Positions 52,223 to 61,521 of a DNA stretch of 64,000 nucleotides are shown here, one piece after another. Made by a program: the position numbers and the translations under genes. The stretch covers positions 186,001-250,000 of the forward strand of contig NZ_JACHFL010000005.1 in assembly GCF_014201875.1 (NCBI RefSeq), given 5' to 3'. A model generated the notes under the pieces. It was not told the DNA's origin, did not search any database, and saw only the letters and a program-made list of their open reading frames with translations. Source of the stretch: Deinococcus humi. Lineage in GTDB: Bacteria; Deinococcota; Deinococci; Deinococcales; Deinococcaceae. Positions within the stretch are counted from its first letter, which is position 1. Each line of letters opens with the position of its first letter.

Positions 52223-53368
52223 ATGACCCGCCTCACCCGCGCTGTCACCGCCGAGCTGATTCCGCCGCTGCTGGCCGGCACGCTGCTGTTTACGGCGGTG
52301 CTCAGCTTCGGATACTTCTTCATCTCCAGCCAGTGGCTGACCGGAGTGCCGCTTGGGCTGATTGCGCGCTGGATCGCGCTGCAGGTGCCAGACACACTGG
52401 TCAAGGTCTTTCCGATGGCGGTGGTGCTGATGACCGTGGTGGCCTTCGGGCGCATGAGCACCGAGCGTGAACTGGTGGCGGTGCAGACCGGGGGCATCAG
52501 CCTGGGGCGGGTGGCGCGGCCCGTGGCGGTGGTGGCCGCGCTGGTCACGGCGCTGGCGGTGTGGCTGAGCCTGTGGGTGGCCCCGCGCGCCAACGTGGAG
52601 GCGCGCGGCCTGTACTGGGACGGCCTGACCGGGGCCGGACTGTCGCAGCTGGTGGGCAAGACGGTGGATCTGGGGGCGGGCCTGACCCTGGCGATTGCGG
52701 GATACGACGCGGCCTCCCGCGAATTGCGGGGGGTGCGCGTGGAGAAGTGGCTGCCGGATGCCCAGCGACGCGCCACCCTGATCTTCGCCGACGCCGGAAC
52801 TTTCGAGAACAACGTGCTGGCCCTGCGCGGCTACAGCGTCTACACCGTGGACTACGCGGCGGCGGCGGGGCTGGCGGCGGTGCCGGAAAATGACCCGGCG
52901 GCCTTCCGAGCGGCAGTGCAGGACGTGTTTCCCAGCGTGGTGATTCCCGAACAGGCCAGCGATACCTTGAACGTGGATACCGGGCTATCGCGCAAACAGA
53001 CCCTGGCCACCTACGCCGACGCCATCGGCGCGGACGCACAGGGGTGGCCAGAACTGATCTCCTCGCTCACCGCTGCTGACGTGGGGAAGGCTGAGCGGCA
53101 GGCGGCGCGCTTAGGGCTGAACCGCAAGCTGGCGCTGCCCTTCGGCAATCTGGTGCTGGCGCTGGCCGCCCTGCCCTTCGCCCTGCGCTTCGGGCGCACG
53201 CTGGGCGTCAGCCTAGGCATCGCGCTGCTGATCGCGGTGGCGTACTACCTGCTGTTCTTCGTCGGCCTGACGCTGGCGGCGGCGCTGCCTGGCCTGCCGG
53301 AGCCGGGCGCGTGGCTGGCGAACATCGTCTTCGCGGCGGGTGGCCTGTGGCTGCTGAGGCGAACATGA
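52223..53368 (+). CDS. LptF/LptG-family permease (YjgP/YjgQ)
   Basis: A 381-residue membrane protein of the YjgP/YjgQ family, the permease part of the LptBFG lipopolysaccharide extractor in Gram-negative bacteria. Seen: two hydrophobic N-terminal helices with AELIPPLLAGTLLFTAVLSFGYFF, MAVVLMTVVAFGRMSTERELVAVQTGGIS (the family's RMS-x-x-x-E-L-x-A motif), a periplasmic beta-jellyroll of about 200 residues, and two to three C-terminal helices. Deinococcus lacks LPS, so the cargo is some other envelope lipid. Its stop overlaps the glycosyltransferase ATG, tying it to glycolipid synthesis. Confidence 0.9.
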   Translation: MTRLTRAVTAELIPPLLAGTLLFTAVLSFGYFFISSQWLTGVPLGLIARWIALQVPDTLVKVFPMAVVLMTVVAFGRMSTERELVAVQTGGISLGRVARPVAVVAALVTALAVWLSLWVAPRANVEARGLYWDGLTGAGLSQLVGKTVDLGAGLTLAIAGYDAASRELRGVRVEKWLPDAQRRATLIFADAGTFENNVLALRGYSVYTVDYAAAAGLAAVPENDPAAFRAAVQDVFPSVVIPEQASDTLNVDTGLSRKQTLATYADAIGADAQGWPELISSLTAADVGKAERQAARLGLNRKLALPFGNLVLALAALPFALRFGRTLGVSLGIALLIAVAYYLLFFVGLTLAAALPGLPEPGAWLANIVFAAGGLWLLRRT

Positions 53369-54489
53369 TCCCCTCCCAGCAAGAGCTGCGGGCGCTGATC
53401 CTCTCGGCCTCCTTTGGCAGCGGGCACCACCAGGCCAACGACGCGCTGGACCAGGCGCTGCGGGCCACCGGCGTGAAGCTGGCTGCCCGGCACGCCGACT
53501 TCCTGGCCTACCTGAACCCCGTCGAGCGGGCAGTGACCGTCGGAACCTATGACCTGTGGCTGCGCCACGCCCCCGCGATGTACAAGGCGTTCTACGACTG
53601 GACCGACTCCGAGACCGAACCCAAAGCCTTGACTGGCACCTTCGGCTGGCTGGGCCTGCGCGGCATGACGCGCGACGTGCAGGAAACCCAGCCGGAAGTT
53701 GTCGTCGGCTCGTACCCCACCACCGTGGCGCTGTCCAATACGGCCCGCAGCCAGCTGGGGGTGGATTTCCTGAACGCTCTGATCGTCACCGATTACCGCG
53801 TCCACCACCACTGGGCACGGCCCGAGGCCGAATTGCTGCTGGTGGCGACGGAGGAAGCCCGTGAACAGATGGCCCGCTGGCGTATTCCGCCGGACAGTGT
53901 GGAGGTCACCGGCATCCCAATTGCCCCGGCTTACCGGGCGCTGATCGGAGCGGACAAGGCCGCGCTGAGGCTCAAACACGGCTTGCGCCCGGACCTCCCG
54001 CTGATTCTGATTTCCGGCGGCGGCACGGGCACTTACCGCGCTTTGCGGCGCGTGCTGGGCGAACTGGCGGGCCTGGGGCAGCGCGTGCAGGTGCTAGTGC
54101 TGGCTGGCGCCAGGGGCCGGGGGGTGCAGCAGGTGGGCGGGGCCACGGTGCATCACCTGGGCCACACGAACGCTTTCCCCGAACTGCTGGCCGCCTCCGA
54201 TCTGGTGGTGGGCAAGGCGGGCGGTCTGACAGTGGCCGAGGCCACCACATTGGGCATTCCCCAGGTCATTCACGAGCCGATTCCTGGCCAGGAGGAACAC
54301 AACGCCGACTACCTGGAACGCCACGGGGCGGCCCTGTGGGCGCGGAGACTGACTGAGGTCCGCCCCGCCGTCCTGCGCGCCCTGGACGATGACGAGAACG
54401 CCCGCATGGCCCGCAATGCCCGCCGGATCAGCGTGCCGGACGCGGCGGACCGGGTGGCAGCGGCGCTGCTGAGGCGGCTGGGCCGGTGA
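53365..54489 (+). CDS. UgtP/MGDG-synthase-like glycosyltransferase (GT28)
   Basis: A 374-residue glycosyltransferase of the MGDG synthase type that adds a sugar to diacylglycerol at the membrane. Seen: LILSASFGSGHHQANDALDQAL at the N-terminus (the G-x-G-H-x-x-A motif), VIVTDYRVHHHWARPEAEL, VTGIPIAPAYR, a nucleotide-sugar region SGGGTGTYRALRRVL, and AASDLVVGKAGGLTVAEA followed by PIPGQEEHNADYL. The H-E and GG-x-T patterns are typical. ATGA overlap with the upstream permease gene and GTGA overlap with the deacetylase gene show a three-gene unit for envelope glycolipid or surface polymer. Confidence 0.88.
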   Translation: MIPSQQELRALILSASFGSGHHQANDALDQALRATGVKLAARHADFLAYLNPVERAVTVGTYDLWLRHAPAMYKAFYDWTDSETEPKALTGTFGWLGLRGMTRDVQETQPEVVVGSYPTTVALSNTARSQLGVDFLNALIVTDYRVHHHWARPEAELLLVATEEAREQMARWRIPPDSVEVTGIPIAPAYRALIGADKAALRLKHGLRPDLPLILISGGGTGTYRALRRVLGELAGLGQRVQVLVLAGARGRGVQQVGGATVHHLGHTNAFPELLAASDLVVGKAGGLTVAEATTLGIPQVIHEPIPGQEEHNADYLERHGAALWARRLTEVRPAVLRALDDDENARMARNARRISVPDAADRVAAALLRRLGR

Positions 54490-55814
54490 AGCTGGGGACA
54501 CGGTTTTCAGCCCCCTCCTTTCTTCAGGGGAGCGGACACAGACCGGCATGGAATGGACGGGAAGGGGGGGCGAACGGGCAGGCCAGAGCGAACAGCAGCT
54601 TTCCCTGGTTCCTGCCCCTGGCCGCCCTGACGGTCTATCTGCTGCTCCCCGCGCTGGCCGTGCAATTTGCCAACACAGGCCTGCTGCGGGAGGGCAGGCG
54701 CAAACGGCGCGAGCTGGCGCTGACCTTCGACGACGGGCCTGACCCCGTGACCACGCCCTCCGTGCTGGACGCCTTGCAAGCGGAAGGGGCGCAGGCCACC
54801 TTCTTCGTGATCGCAGGCCGGGCTTCAGAACACCCACAGCTCATCGCCCGCATGCTGGCCGAGGGCCACGAGGTGGCCGCCCACGCCGAGAAGCACGTCC
54901 ACGCGTGGATTCGCACACCCTGGGGTGGGGCGCTGGACGTGACGCGGGCAGTGCGGCGAGTGGCCCGAGTGACGGGCCAGCCTGTCCGGTACCACCGTCC
55001 GCCCCACGGTGCGTACACGCTCTCGACGGTGCTGGGGCAGCGGGCGGCCGGGGTGCAGGGCGTCCACTGGAGCGTGGAGGGCCAGGACTGGCGGGCGGAC
55101 CTCACACCGGAAGCGGTCGGGGAGCGGCTGCTCCGGCGCATTGGTCCCGGCTCAATTGTCGTTCTGCACGATGCCGGACCGGGAGCGGCGAAGACTGTGC
55201 CGATGCTGCCCGGGCTGTTGCAGGAGTTGAAGTCACGCGGCTACACCTTCAAAACGGTCTCCGGGCTGGAAGGCGCGACACCAGTGGATGGGGCGGCGTT
55301 GAGGCGGCGGGCGTTTATCGCCCTGGACCGCGTGTTTGACCGGATGGGCAAGATTCAGCCTACAGCGGGCCGGGTGGACAATCTCTTTCGCACCGGAGCC
55401 TCGGCCTTTCCGCTGGAGGGAGTCACGCTGGCCGACGGCACTCCCGTTCCGAAGGGTGCGCCGTGCGCCGAATTTCATGTCAATAACCCGTTGATGGTGG
55501 ACCTGGGCATCAGCCGCCCCAGCATCCGGCAGGCGCAGCGGGATTACCGGCTGGTGGCCGAGGATCTGGTGCGCCGTCCAGACCTGCGGGGCGCGCAGTA
55601 CGTCTTCTGCCTGAGCGCGGTCTCGCCGCTGATGGCGGTGATGGGTTTTGAAACGTATGACCTCCCGCCTGCCGATGCCCACCGCCTGCGCCTGTGGGCA
55701 CGCGTGATGCGCTGGGGCTACGCGGGCGCACCCAAAGTTGCCGAACCCAGGCTGAGCATCCTGAGCCGGGCGGCGTTTCTGGCACAGTATGGAAATGGGG
55801 GTTCTGGGCAATAG
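54486..55814 (+). CDS. Polysaccharide deacetylase with extra C-terminal domain
   Basis: A 442-residue envelope protein. Seen: one membrane anchor (about 40-60, FLPLAALTVYLLLPALAVQF); a NodB domain (about 76-260) with LALTFDDGPDP (metal-binding Asp), HAEKHVHAW (His ligands), RYHRPPHGAY and IVVLHDAG; and a C-terminal part of about 180 residues (from DRVFDRMGKIQPTAGRVDNLF) I cannot place firmly, perhaps a YkoP-like module. Expected role: removing N-acetyl groups from peptidoglycan or a surface glycan. GTG start overlaps the glycosyltransferase stop. Confidence 0.85.
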   Translation: MKLGTRFSAPSFLQGSGHRPAWNGREGGANGQARANSSFPWFLPLAALTVYLLLPALAVQFANTGLLREGRRKRRELALTFDDGPDPVTTPSVLDALQAEGAQATFFVIAGRASEHPQLIARMLAEGHEVAAHAEKHVHAWIRTPWGGALDVTRAVRRVARVTGQPVRYHRPPHGAYTLSTVLGQRAAGVQGVHWSVEGQDWRADLTPEAVGERLLRRIGPGSIVVLHDAGPGAAKTVPMLPGLLQELKSRGYTFKTVSGLEGATPVDGAALRRRAFIALDRVFDRMGKIQPTAGRVDNLFRTGASAFPLEGVTLADGTPVPKGAPCAEFHVNNPLMVDLGISRPSIRQAQRDYRLVAEDLVRRPDLRGAQYVFCLSAVSPLMAVMGFETYDLPPADAHRLRLWARVMRWGYAGAPKVAEPRLSILSRAAFLAQYGNGGSGQ

Positions 55815-55863
55815 CCCCCCGTCCTGACGGCCTGACTCCCAGAAACCCACTACCCTGGGCTGC

Positions 55864-56604
<741 letters not shown>

Positions 56605-56652
56605 CCCCTCAGGCCTGCCGCTCCCCGAAAGGCTGGATTCAGTCGCCGCACC

Positions 56653-57570
56653 TCACAGGCCCAGCATCAGTTCCATGTTCTGCACCGCCGCGCCACTGGC
56701 CCCCTTGCCCAGATTGTCCAGACGGGCCGCCAGCACTGCCCGCTGCCCGTCTACTGACGCATAGACGAACAACTCTAGGTCGTTGGTGCCGTTCAGGGTC
56801 TGAGGATCGAGCACCGGAGGATTCTCCGCCACTGGGGCAACGCGCACGCACTGCTGCCCGGCGTAGTGGGCGGCCAGCGCGTCACGGAGTGCGTCTGCCG
56901 TCACGCTCAGTTCGCCCAGATGCAGCGGGACGTTCACCGTCATGCCCTGTGCCCAGCCGCCCACATGCGGCGTGAAGATGGGCGTTCGCGACAGGCCCGC
57001 GTAGCGCACGATCTCGGGCAGATGCTTGTGGTCCAGGGTTAGACCGTAGCTGATGAAATCGCCGCGCATGGGGTGCTCTGTGCGCTGTTCGTGGGCATCC
57101 ACCAGCGCGCGTCCGCCGCCGCTGTAGCCGCTGTAGCCCTGAATGTGCAAAGGAAAATCGGCGGGAAGCAGGCCTGCCGCCGTCAGAGGGGCGAGCAGCG
57201 CAATCGCTCCGGTGCTGTAGCACCCCGGATTCGACACCAGCCGAGCGGTGTGGATGCGTTCCGGCTGCTCTGCGCTCAGCTCCGGAAAACCGAAGACCCA
57301 CGCGGGATCGGTGCGGTGGGCGGTGCTGGCGTCCAACAGGCGCGAGGCCGGATTGGTGGTCAGGGCCAGCGCCTCACGCGCCGCGTCGTCGTGCAGGCAC
57401 AGGATGCTCAGGTCCGCCGCATTCAGCAGATCGGCCCGCGCCCCGGCGTCCTTACGACGGGCGGGATCAATGCTCAGCAGTTCCAGATCATCCCTGCCCT
57501 GAAGGCGGGTGCGGATTTGCAGACCGGTGGTTCCGGCCTCACCATCGATGAAAATTTTGGGTGGGGTCAT
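56653..57570 (-). CDS. argC: N-acetyl-gamma-glutamyl-phosphate reductase (short type)
   Basis: Third step of arginine synthesis: NADPH reduction of N-acetylglutamyl phosphate (or the LysW-bound analogue). 305 residues, matching the shorter type of ArgC (about 310). Seen: [19 protein letters not shown] (NADP loop), [15 protein letters not shown], and the catalytic cysteine in [14 protein letters not shown], then [14 protein letters not shown]. The ATG at 57570 is the fitting start; the frame beyond it is not coding. It lies 13 nt after a GNAT gene and closes the operon that begins with argF. Confidence 0.93.
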   Translation of the reverse strand: MTPPKIFIDGEAGTTGLQIRTRLQGRDDLELLSIDPARRKDAGARADLLNAADLSILCLHDDAAREALALTTNPASRLLDASTAHRTDPAWVFGFPELSAEQPERIHTARLVSNPGCYSTGAIALLAPLTAAGLLPADFPLHIQGYSGYSGGGRALVDAHEQRTEHPMRGDFISYGLTLDHKHLPEIVRYAGLSRTPIFTPHVGGWAQGMTVNVPLHLGELSVTADALRDALAAHYAGQQCVRVAPVAENPPVLDPQTLNGTNDLELFVYASVDGQRAVLAARLDNLGKGASGAAVQNMELMLGL

Positions 57571-57583
57571 GTCAAGCCTTCTC

Positions 57584-58123
57584 CTACTTTTGATTGTGCC
57601 ACTCCCGCGCCAGCAGCCCGTACAGGGCGTCGTCTGTCCATGTTCCCCGGTGCCAGTAGCTTTCCAGCGCCGTTCCCTCATGGCGAAAGCCTGCGCGGAC
57701 CAGCAGTGCGGCAGAGGGAGCGTTGCCCGGGTCGATGTGGGCATAAACGCGGTGCAGGCCGTCTGTGCCGAACAATTGGGTCAGCAACAGCTGCAGGCCC
57801 TCGGAAGCCAGGCCACGGCCCTGGGCGTGCCGGGCCAGCGTGAAGCCGATCTCGGCCTGTGACCCGCTGCCGGAGGACGCGCCGTTGACCGCGAAATCGC
57901 CCAGCAGCTCATCGGTACTGGCGTCTGCCAGGGCCAATTGCGTCCAGCCCGGCTGCCCCGGCGTGCGCGAATGCATCTCCTCAATCAACGTCCCGGCCCG
58001 CGCCAGTGTGTAGGGCAAGACCCAGCTCTGGAAGCGGAAGACTTCAGGATCGTTGCGGTAGGCCACGAGGAGAGGAGCATCCTCAGGGCGCAGGTGACGC
58101 AGAACGACTCGGTGGGCGGTCAT
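57584..58123 (-). CDS. GNAT acetyltransferase (RimJ/RimL type)
   Basis: A 179-residue GNAT protein. Seen: [21 protein letters not shown] at the start, [39 protein letters not shown] (in parts: [19 protein letters not shown], with the acetyl-CoA loop QGRGLA), and [22 protein letters not shown], the N-x-x-S-x-x-x-L-x-x-x-G-F end. These are the RimJ/RimL features. It overlaps the broken Nudix gene as ATGA and lies between argF and argC. An arginine-pathway role is possible only from position. Confidence 0.85.
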   Translation of the reverse strand: MTAHRVVLRHLRPEDAPLLVAYRNDPEVFRFQSWVLPYTLARAGTLIEEMHSRTPGQPGWTQLALADASTDELLGDFAVNGASSGSGSQAEIGFTLARHAQGRGLASEGLQLLLTQLFGTDGLHRVYAHIDPGNAPSAALLVRAGFRHEGTALESYWHRGTWTDDALYGLLAREWHNQK

Positions 58124-58547
58124 AAGTAGCACCGCCGCACCAGTTCGGTCAGATCACCCTTCGCCGTTTCGCCCCCCTCTATCCGGGTCAACAGCTCGGT
58201 GAGCGTCAGCCACCACAGCCACCACGCTTCACTGAAGGCTGCGCGGTTGCAATCGGGCGCGGCGTCGGTGCTGATCTCGTCGACGCGCATGGAGCTGCTC
58301 AGTCCCGTCCCGAGAGGTAGGTCTCGCCCCGTTTCACATGGCCGCCGACGCTCATCTCCAGGCAACCGGGAAACGTGCGTTTGGTCAGCGGGCGGTGCGG
58401 AATCCACAGCTCGCCGCGGCGGTTGACCAGAAAGGCGTTGATCACCCGCACAGGCCGCCGCTGCGCCCAGGCCCCCTCCCGCGTGATCTGGCCGACCACC
58501 TGATCGTTTTCGTCCACCCGAGCGAGCCATTCCAGAGCCTGCACCAT
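58120..58547 (-). pseudogene. Broken Nudix hydrolase gene (frameshift and internal deletion)
   Basis: The minus-strand frame from ATG 58547 encodes a Nudix-like N-terminus: VQALEWLARVDENDQVVGQI, PVRVINAFLVNRRGELWIP, FPGCLEMSVGGHVKRGETY. In intact enzymes the catalytic helix with R-E-x-x-E-E-x-G comes next. Here the frame reads LSGRD and stops (58299), while another frame continues with RVDEISTDAAPDCNRAAF to [10 protein letters not shown] and stops at 58120, overlapping the GNAT start as ATGA. That frame looks like the C-terminal end of the same protein. So about 30-40 codons with the catalytic helix are gone and the reading frame is shifted. Alternative: sequencing error, which would not explain the missing box. 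Confidence 0.8.
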
Positions 58548-58560
58548 GCTGCCTATCGTT

Positions 58561-59631
58561 TTACCACCGTGGCTTTGTGTCGCCCAGCAGGTGGTACAGC
58601 AGCGCCTTCTGGGCGTGCAGGCGGTTCTCGGCCTGATCGAACACCCGGCTCTTGGGGTGTTCGGTGGCCTCCGGCACGGTCTCTTCGCCGTAGTGGGCAG
58701 GCAGACAGTGCAGGAAAATGCCTTCAGGGGCCAGGGTGTCCAGCATGCCCGGCGTGACCTGATAGCCCCGGAAGGCCCGGCGGCGGATGTCCGCCTCGGC
58801 CTCCATGCCCATGCTGATCCACACATCGGTGTACAGCACGTCCGCACCCTCGATGGCGGCCAGATCACGCGTGAGCGTAATGCGTGTGCCGCTGTCCACG
58901 GCGTCCATCAGCACACCGGCATTGGGTTCGTAGCCCACTGGGGTCACGATCGTGACGTCACTCCCCGTCAGGATTCCCATATGAATGTGGCTGTTGGCGA
59001 GATTATTGCCGTCCCCGATGTACACCACCCGTTTGCCGCGCAGATCGGGACCAAATTCCTCCTCGATGGTCTGGTAGTCGGCCAGCAGCTGGGCAGGGTG
59101 CAGCATGTCGCTCAGGCCATTGATCACCGAAATGGCCGCGTGATCGGCCAGTTCGTGCAGGGTCTGTTGCAGGTACACCCGGCCCATCACTCCGTCCACC
59201 CAGCGTTCCAGGTTGCGGGCCACGTCGGAGACCCGTTCGCGGGTGCCCAGGCCGATCTCGGTGTTGGACAGGGTGATGGCGTGGCCGCCCAGCTGATACA
59301 TGCCCACGTCAAAGGTGGTGCGGGTGCGCAGGCTGGACTTCTCGAAGACCAGCGCCAGACTCAGCCCCGTCAGAGGCTTGACCCCGCGCCACTCACCACG
59401 CTTCATGCTGTGGGCGGTATCCATCACGGCGCGTAACTCCGCCGCCGTCATATCCAGGTTGCTCAGGAAATCGCGGCCAGCCATCACCGGGGCCGGCAGG
59501 GTCTCCGCCGTCAGCAGCGCAGGCACCGAATCCGCAGTTTTATTCACTATCAATGCAGGGCTAGCCACTTTCCTTGTGGATTTTTTTCTCGTTCCGGCAG
59601 ACTTCTTGCTGGGCTTCTCGGCCTTGGTCAT
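58561..59631 (-). CDS. argF: Ornithine carbamoyltransferase
   Basis: Makes citrulline from ornithine and carbamoyl phosphate. 356 residues. Seen: GRDFLSNLDMTAAELRAVMDTA, carbamoyl phosphate motif VFEKSSLRTRTTFDVGMYQLGG (in parts: KSSLRTRTTF), MLHPAQLLADYQTIEE (HPAQ), VYIGDGNNLANS and FLHCLPAHYGEE (HCLP). A Lys/Ser-rich, probably disordered leader of about 50 residues precedes the fold; a start at a later codon would shorten it, but TATAGT 8 nt before ATG 59631 supports the long form. First gene of the operon; a probable ARG box overlaps its promoter. Confidence 0.94.
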   Translation of the reverse strand: MTKAEKPSKKSAGTRKKSTRKVASPALIVNKTADSVPALLTAETLPAPVMAGRDFLSNLDMTAAELRAVMDTAHSMKRGEWRGVKPLTGLSLALVFEKSSLRTRTTFDVGMYQLGGHAITLSNTEIGLGTRERVSDVARNLERWVDGVMGRVYLQQTLHELADHAAISVINGLSDMLHPAQLLADYQTIEEEFGPDLRGKRVVYIGDGNNLANSHIHMGILTGSDVTIVTPVGYEPNAGVLMDAVDSGTRITLTRDLAAIEGADVLYTDVWISMGMEAEADIRRRAFRGYQVTPGMLDTLAPEGIFLHCLPAHYGEETVPEATEHPKSRVFDQAENRLHAQKALLYHLLGDTKPRW

Positions 59632-59639
59632 AAGGGGGT

Positions 59640-59670
59640 ACTATACGATAAAAGTGAGTAAAAATGCATC
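59640..59670 (-). promoter_or_regulatory. argF promoter with probable ARG box
   Basis: The 18-mer at 59653-59670 reads AGTGAGTAAAAATGCATC on the plus strand and fits the ArgR consensus wnTGAATwwwwATTCAnw, with mismatches at one base of each half-site and the last base. It covers the -35 region; TATAGT (59640-59645, minus strand) is the -10 box, 8 nt before the start. Arginine-dependent repression is inferred. Confidence 0.6.
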
Positions 59671-59688
59671 AGCCTGTACCTGAACATC

Positions 59689-60528
59689 CTAGTACGCTGG
59701 GCCACTGCCCGGATTCGAGATCACCTCGGCGATACCGCCGTCATCCAACCGGGCGATAAAGCCAGCCTCATCGCGATAGGCCATGCCGCTGTCCATGGCC
59801 ACGCACAGCCGCTCCGCGTAGGGAATGGGCGCGCCGGCCCCCAGCGTCGGCCCATGCAGGTACTCATCAAGCAACACATACACGGGGGTATGACCGTGGA
59901 CCAGATGCTGTCCACCAAAAGCCTTCAACATCCGGCGGGCCGTCTTCTCGCCGCCTCCCAGCGCAAAGGCGAAACGGTCGGCAAACGAGTTGAGGAACGA
60001 CCCCCAGGCGTCCGCATCGCGGCCCAGCAACAGGTTCCGAATGTGGCCGTTGACCGCCTCGCTGGTTGTGCCCAGCCGCAGGTACATTGTGCTGTCGGCA
60101 TGCACCATCAGCCAGGAGTCCACCAGCGCCATCGCAGGCCGGGCCTCCAGCCAGGCCAGATCACCGGGGTCCAGCAGCGTCAGATCACGGTCCTGACCGC
60201 CATTGCTCTGCCAGTACTCACGGAAGCCCAGCTCATCTGCCGGATCCGAGCGGCGGAACAGGATCGCCGCCAGAAACATGACCTCATGATTGCCCAGCAG
60301 CGCCGTGACCTCGCCCCCGTGTTCCCTGGCCTGCACTTCCAGGCTGCGGATCAGGCGAATGACCTCCACCCCCTTGGGGCCGCGGTCCATGTAGTCGCCC
60401 AGAAAGACCAGATGGGCGTCTCCAGCCGTCCAGCCCCCGTCGAAGTCGATCAGACCCGCGCGCAACAGCATGGCCCGCAGCTTGCTGTACGCACCATGAA
60501 TGTCACCGACCACCCACAGTTCCTTCAA
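59689..60528 (-). CDS. PPP-type metallophosphatase (Ser/Thr phosphatase-like)
   Basis: A 279-residue calcineurin-like phosphoesterase. Seen: WVVGDIHGAYSKL (GDxHG), LVFLGDYMDRGPKGVEV (GDxxDRG), TALLGNHEVMFL (GNHE), MVHADS and LVHGHTPVY (HGHTP), the complete set of PPP metal ligands. It may dephosphorylate proteins or diadenosine polyphosphates. The start is most likely TTG 60528, overlapping the upstream stop as TTGA. Third gene of the HspR-like operon, so it may act in stress signalling. Confidence 0.88.
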   Translation of the reverse strand: MKELWVVGDIHGAYSKLRAMLLRAGLIDFDGGWTAGDAHLVFLGDYMDRGPKGVEVIRLIRSLEVQAREHGGEVTALLGNHEVMFLAAILFRRSDPADELGFREYWQSNGGQDRDLTLLDPGDLAWLEARPAMALVDSWLMVHADSTMYLRLGTTSEAVNGHIRNLLLGRDADAWGSFLNSFADRFAFALGGGEKTARRMLKAFGGQHLVHGHTPVYVLLDEYLHGPTLGAGAPIPYAERLCVAMDSGMAYRDEAGFIARLDDGGIAEVISNPGSGPAY

Positions 60529-60794
60529 GGCGTGACCCCGGCGTCGGCAGGTCGCGTGGCGCAGGTGACCGTCCTCCCATCCGATCCACGCACTCCGTCA
60601 GGATCGCCTGATTCAGGCGGCGGCGTCACCCAGTTCTCCGCGGGACCCATGGGGGCGATTGATCGGTGGGCGGCGCCGCTGAACACATCCAGAAGTGTAA
60701 CGTTTCCTGTCCCAGAGCCTGTCTCCTCCAGCTCATAACATCTGCCCAGGACCGCCAGGCCTGCGCAGGGCTGCTGTAGACGGGCCGGCCCCAT
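60525..60794 (-). CDS. Small hypothetical protein between HspR-like regulator and phosphatase
   Basis: An 89-residue protein I do not recognise. Seen: LAVLGRCYELEETGSGTGNVTLLDVFSGAAHRSIAPMGPAEN (in parts: GRCYELEET, NVTLLDVFSG), then a Pro/Asp-rich end PPPESGDPDG. The ATG lies 4 nt after the regulator's stop, and the stop overlaps the TTG of the phosphatase; this tight packing on both sides is the main reason to call it real. No membrane or signal segment. Confidence 0.6.
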   Translation of the reverse strand: MGPARLQQPCAGLAVLGRCYELEETGSGTGNVTLLDVFSGAAHRSIAPMGPAENWVTPPPESGDPDGVRGSDGRTVTCATRPADAGVTP

Positions 60795-60798
60795 CGGC

Positions 60799-61521
60799 CT
60801 AGTTGTCCTGTCCGTCTTCTTTTGGTGGGGCTTCCGGCGAGGGCAGGGTCCGCAACCGGGTCATACGCTCGCTGAGATCATCCTGAATGCGGCGCACGTT
60901 GCCCTCGAGATTCGAGCGCGCCCCGTCCAGCTCGTGGCGCAACCGCATGATTTCCTCGACACCCGCCAGGTTGACGCCCAGTTCCTGGGTCAGCCGCCGG
61001 ATCTCACGCAGATGTTCGATGTCACGCTCGGAATACAGCCGGGTCTTGCCACTGCTGCGTCCTGGGCTGATCAGTTGCTTGCGCTCGTACAGGCGCAGCG
61101 TCTGCGGGTGCATGTCCACCAGTTCGGCGGCGATGGAAATGACGTAGACCGGGCGGTCCTTGGGATCGGTGCGCCCCCCCTCACTGCTGGGCAGCGCGCG
61201 CGAACTGGCGCGGTCCCGCAACTCGTCCTCGATGCGTGTGATCTCGGCCTCGAACTCCCCCTGCAGATCATCGAGTTCGTGCTGCAACCGCATGACCTCC
61301 TCGACGCCCGCCAGGTTGACGCCCAGTTCCTGGGTCAGCCGCCGGATCTCACGCAGATGTTCGATGTCACGCTCGGAATACAGCCGGGTCTTGCCGCTGC
61401 TGCGTCCCGGACGGATCAGCCCCTTGCGCTCGTACAGGCGCAGCGTCTGCGGGTGCATATCCACCAGTTCCGCCGCCACCGAGATCACATACACAGGGCG
61501 GTGTTTAGAGTCCGAGGCCAT
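60799..61521 (-). CDS. Tandemly duplicated HspR-type MerR regulator
   Basis: A 240-residue regulator made of two HspR-like units with a period of 115 residues: [26 protein letters not shown] at residues 8-33 and again at 123-148, each followed by [38 protein letters not shown]. HspR represses heat shock genes with DnaK as co-repressor in actinomycetes and occurs in Deinococcus; normal proteins have one unit and bind as dimers. The two halves are almost identical also in DNA (345-bp period), so the duplication is recent or kept alike by conversion. The palindrome GAGTATACTC (61532-61541) overlaps its -10 box TATACT, which suggests autoregulation. Confidence 0.88.
   Translation of the reverse strand: MASDSKHRPVYVISVAAELVDMHPQTLRLYERKGLIRPGRSSGKTRLYSERDIEHLREIRRLTQELGVNLAGVEEVMRLQHELDDLQGEFEAEITRIEDELRDRASSRALPSSEGGRTDPKDRPVYVISIAAELVDMHPQTLRLYERKQLISPGRSSGKTRLYSERDIEHLREIRRLTQELGVNLAGVEEIMRLRHELDGARSNLEGNVRRIQDDLSERMTRLRTLPSPEAPPKEDGQDN
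60946..61412. repeat. 345-bp-period direct repeat inside the HspR-like gene
   Basis: For example, the segment beginning CAGGTTGACGCCCAGTTCCT occurs at 60967 and again at 61312. More than 100 bases around each copy read the same apart from a few changes. It encodes the end of the winged helix and the following helices of each unit. Confidence 0.85.
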
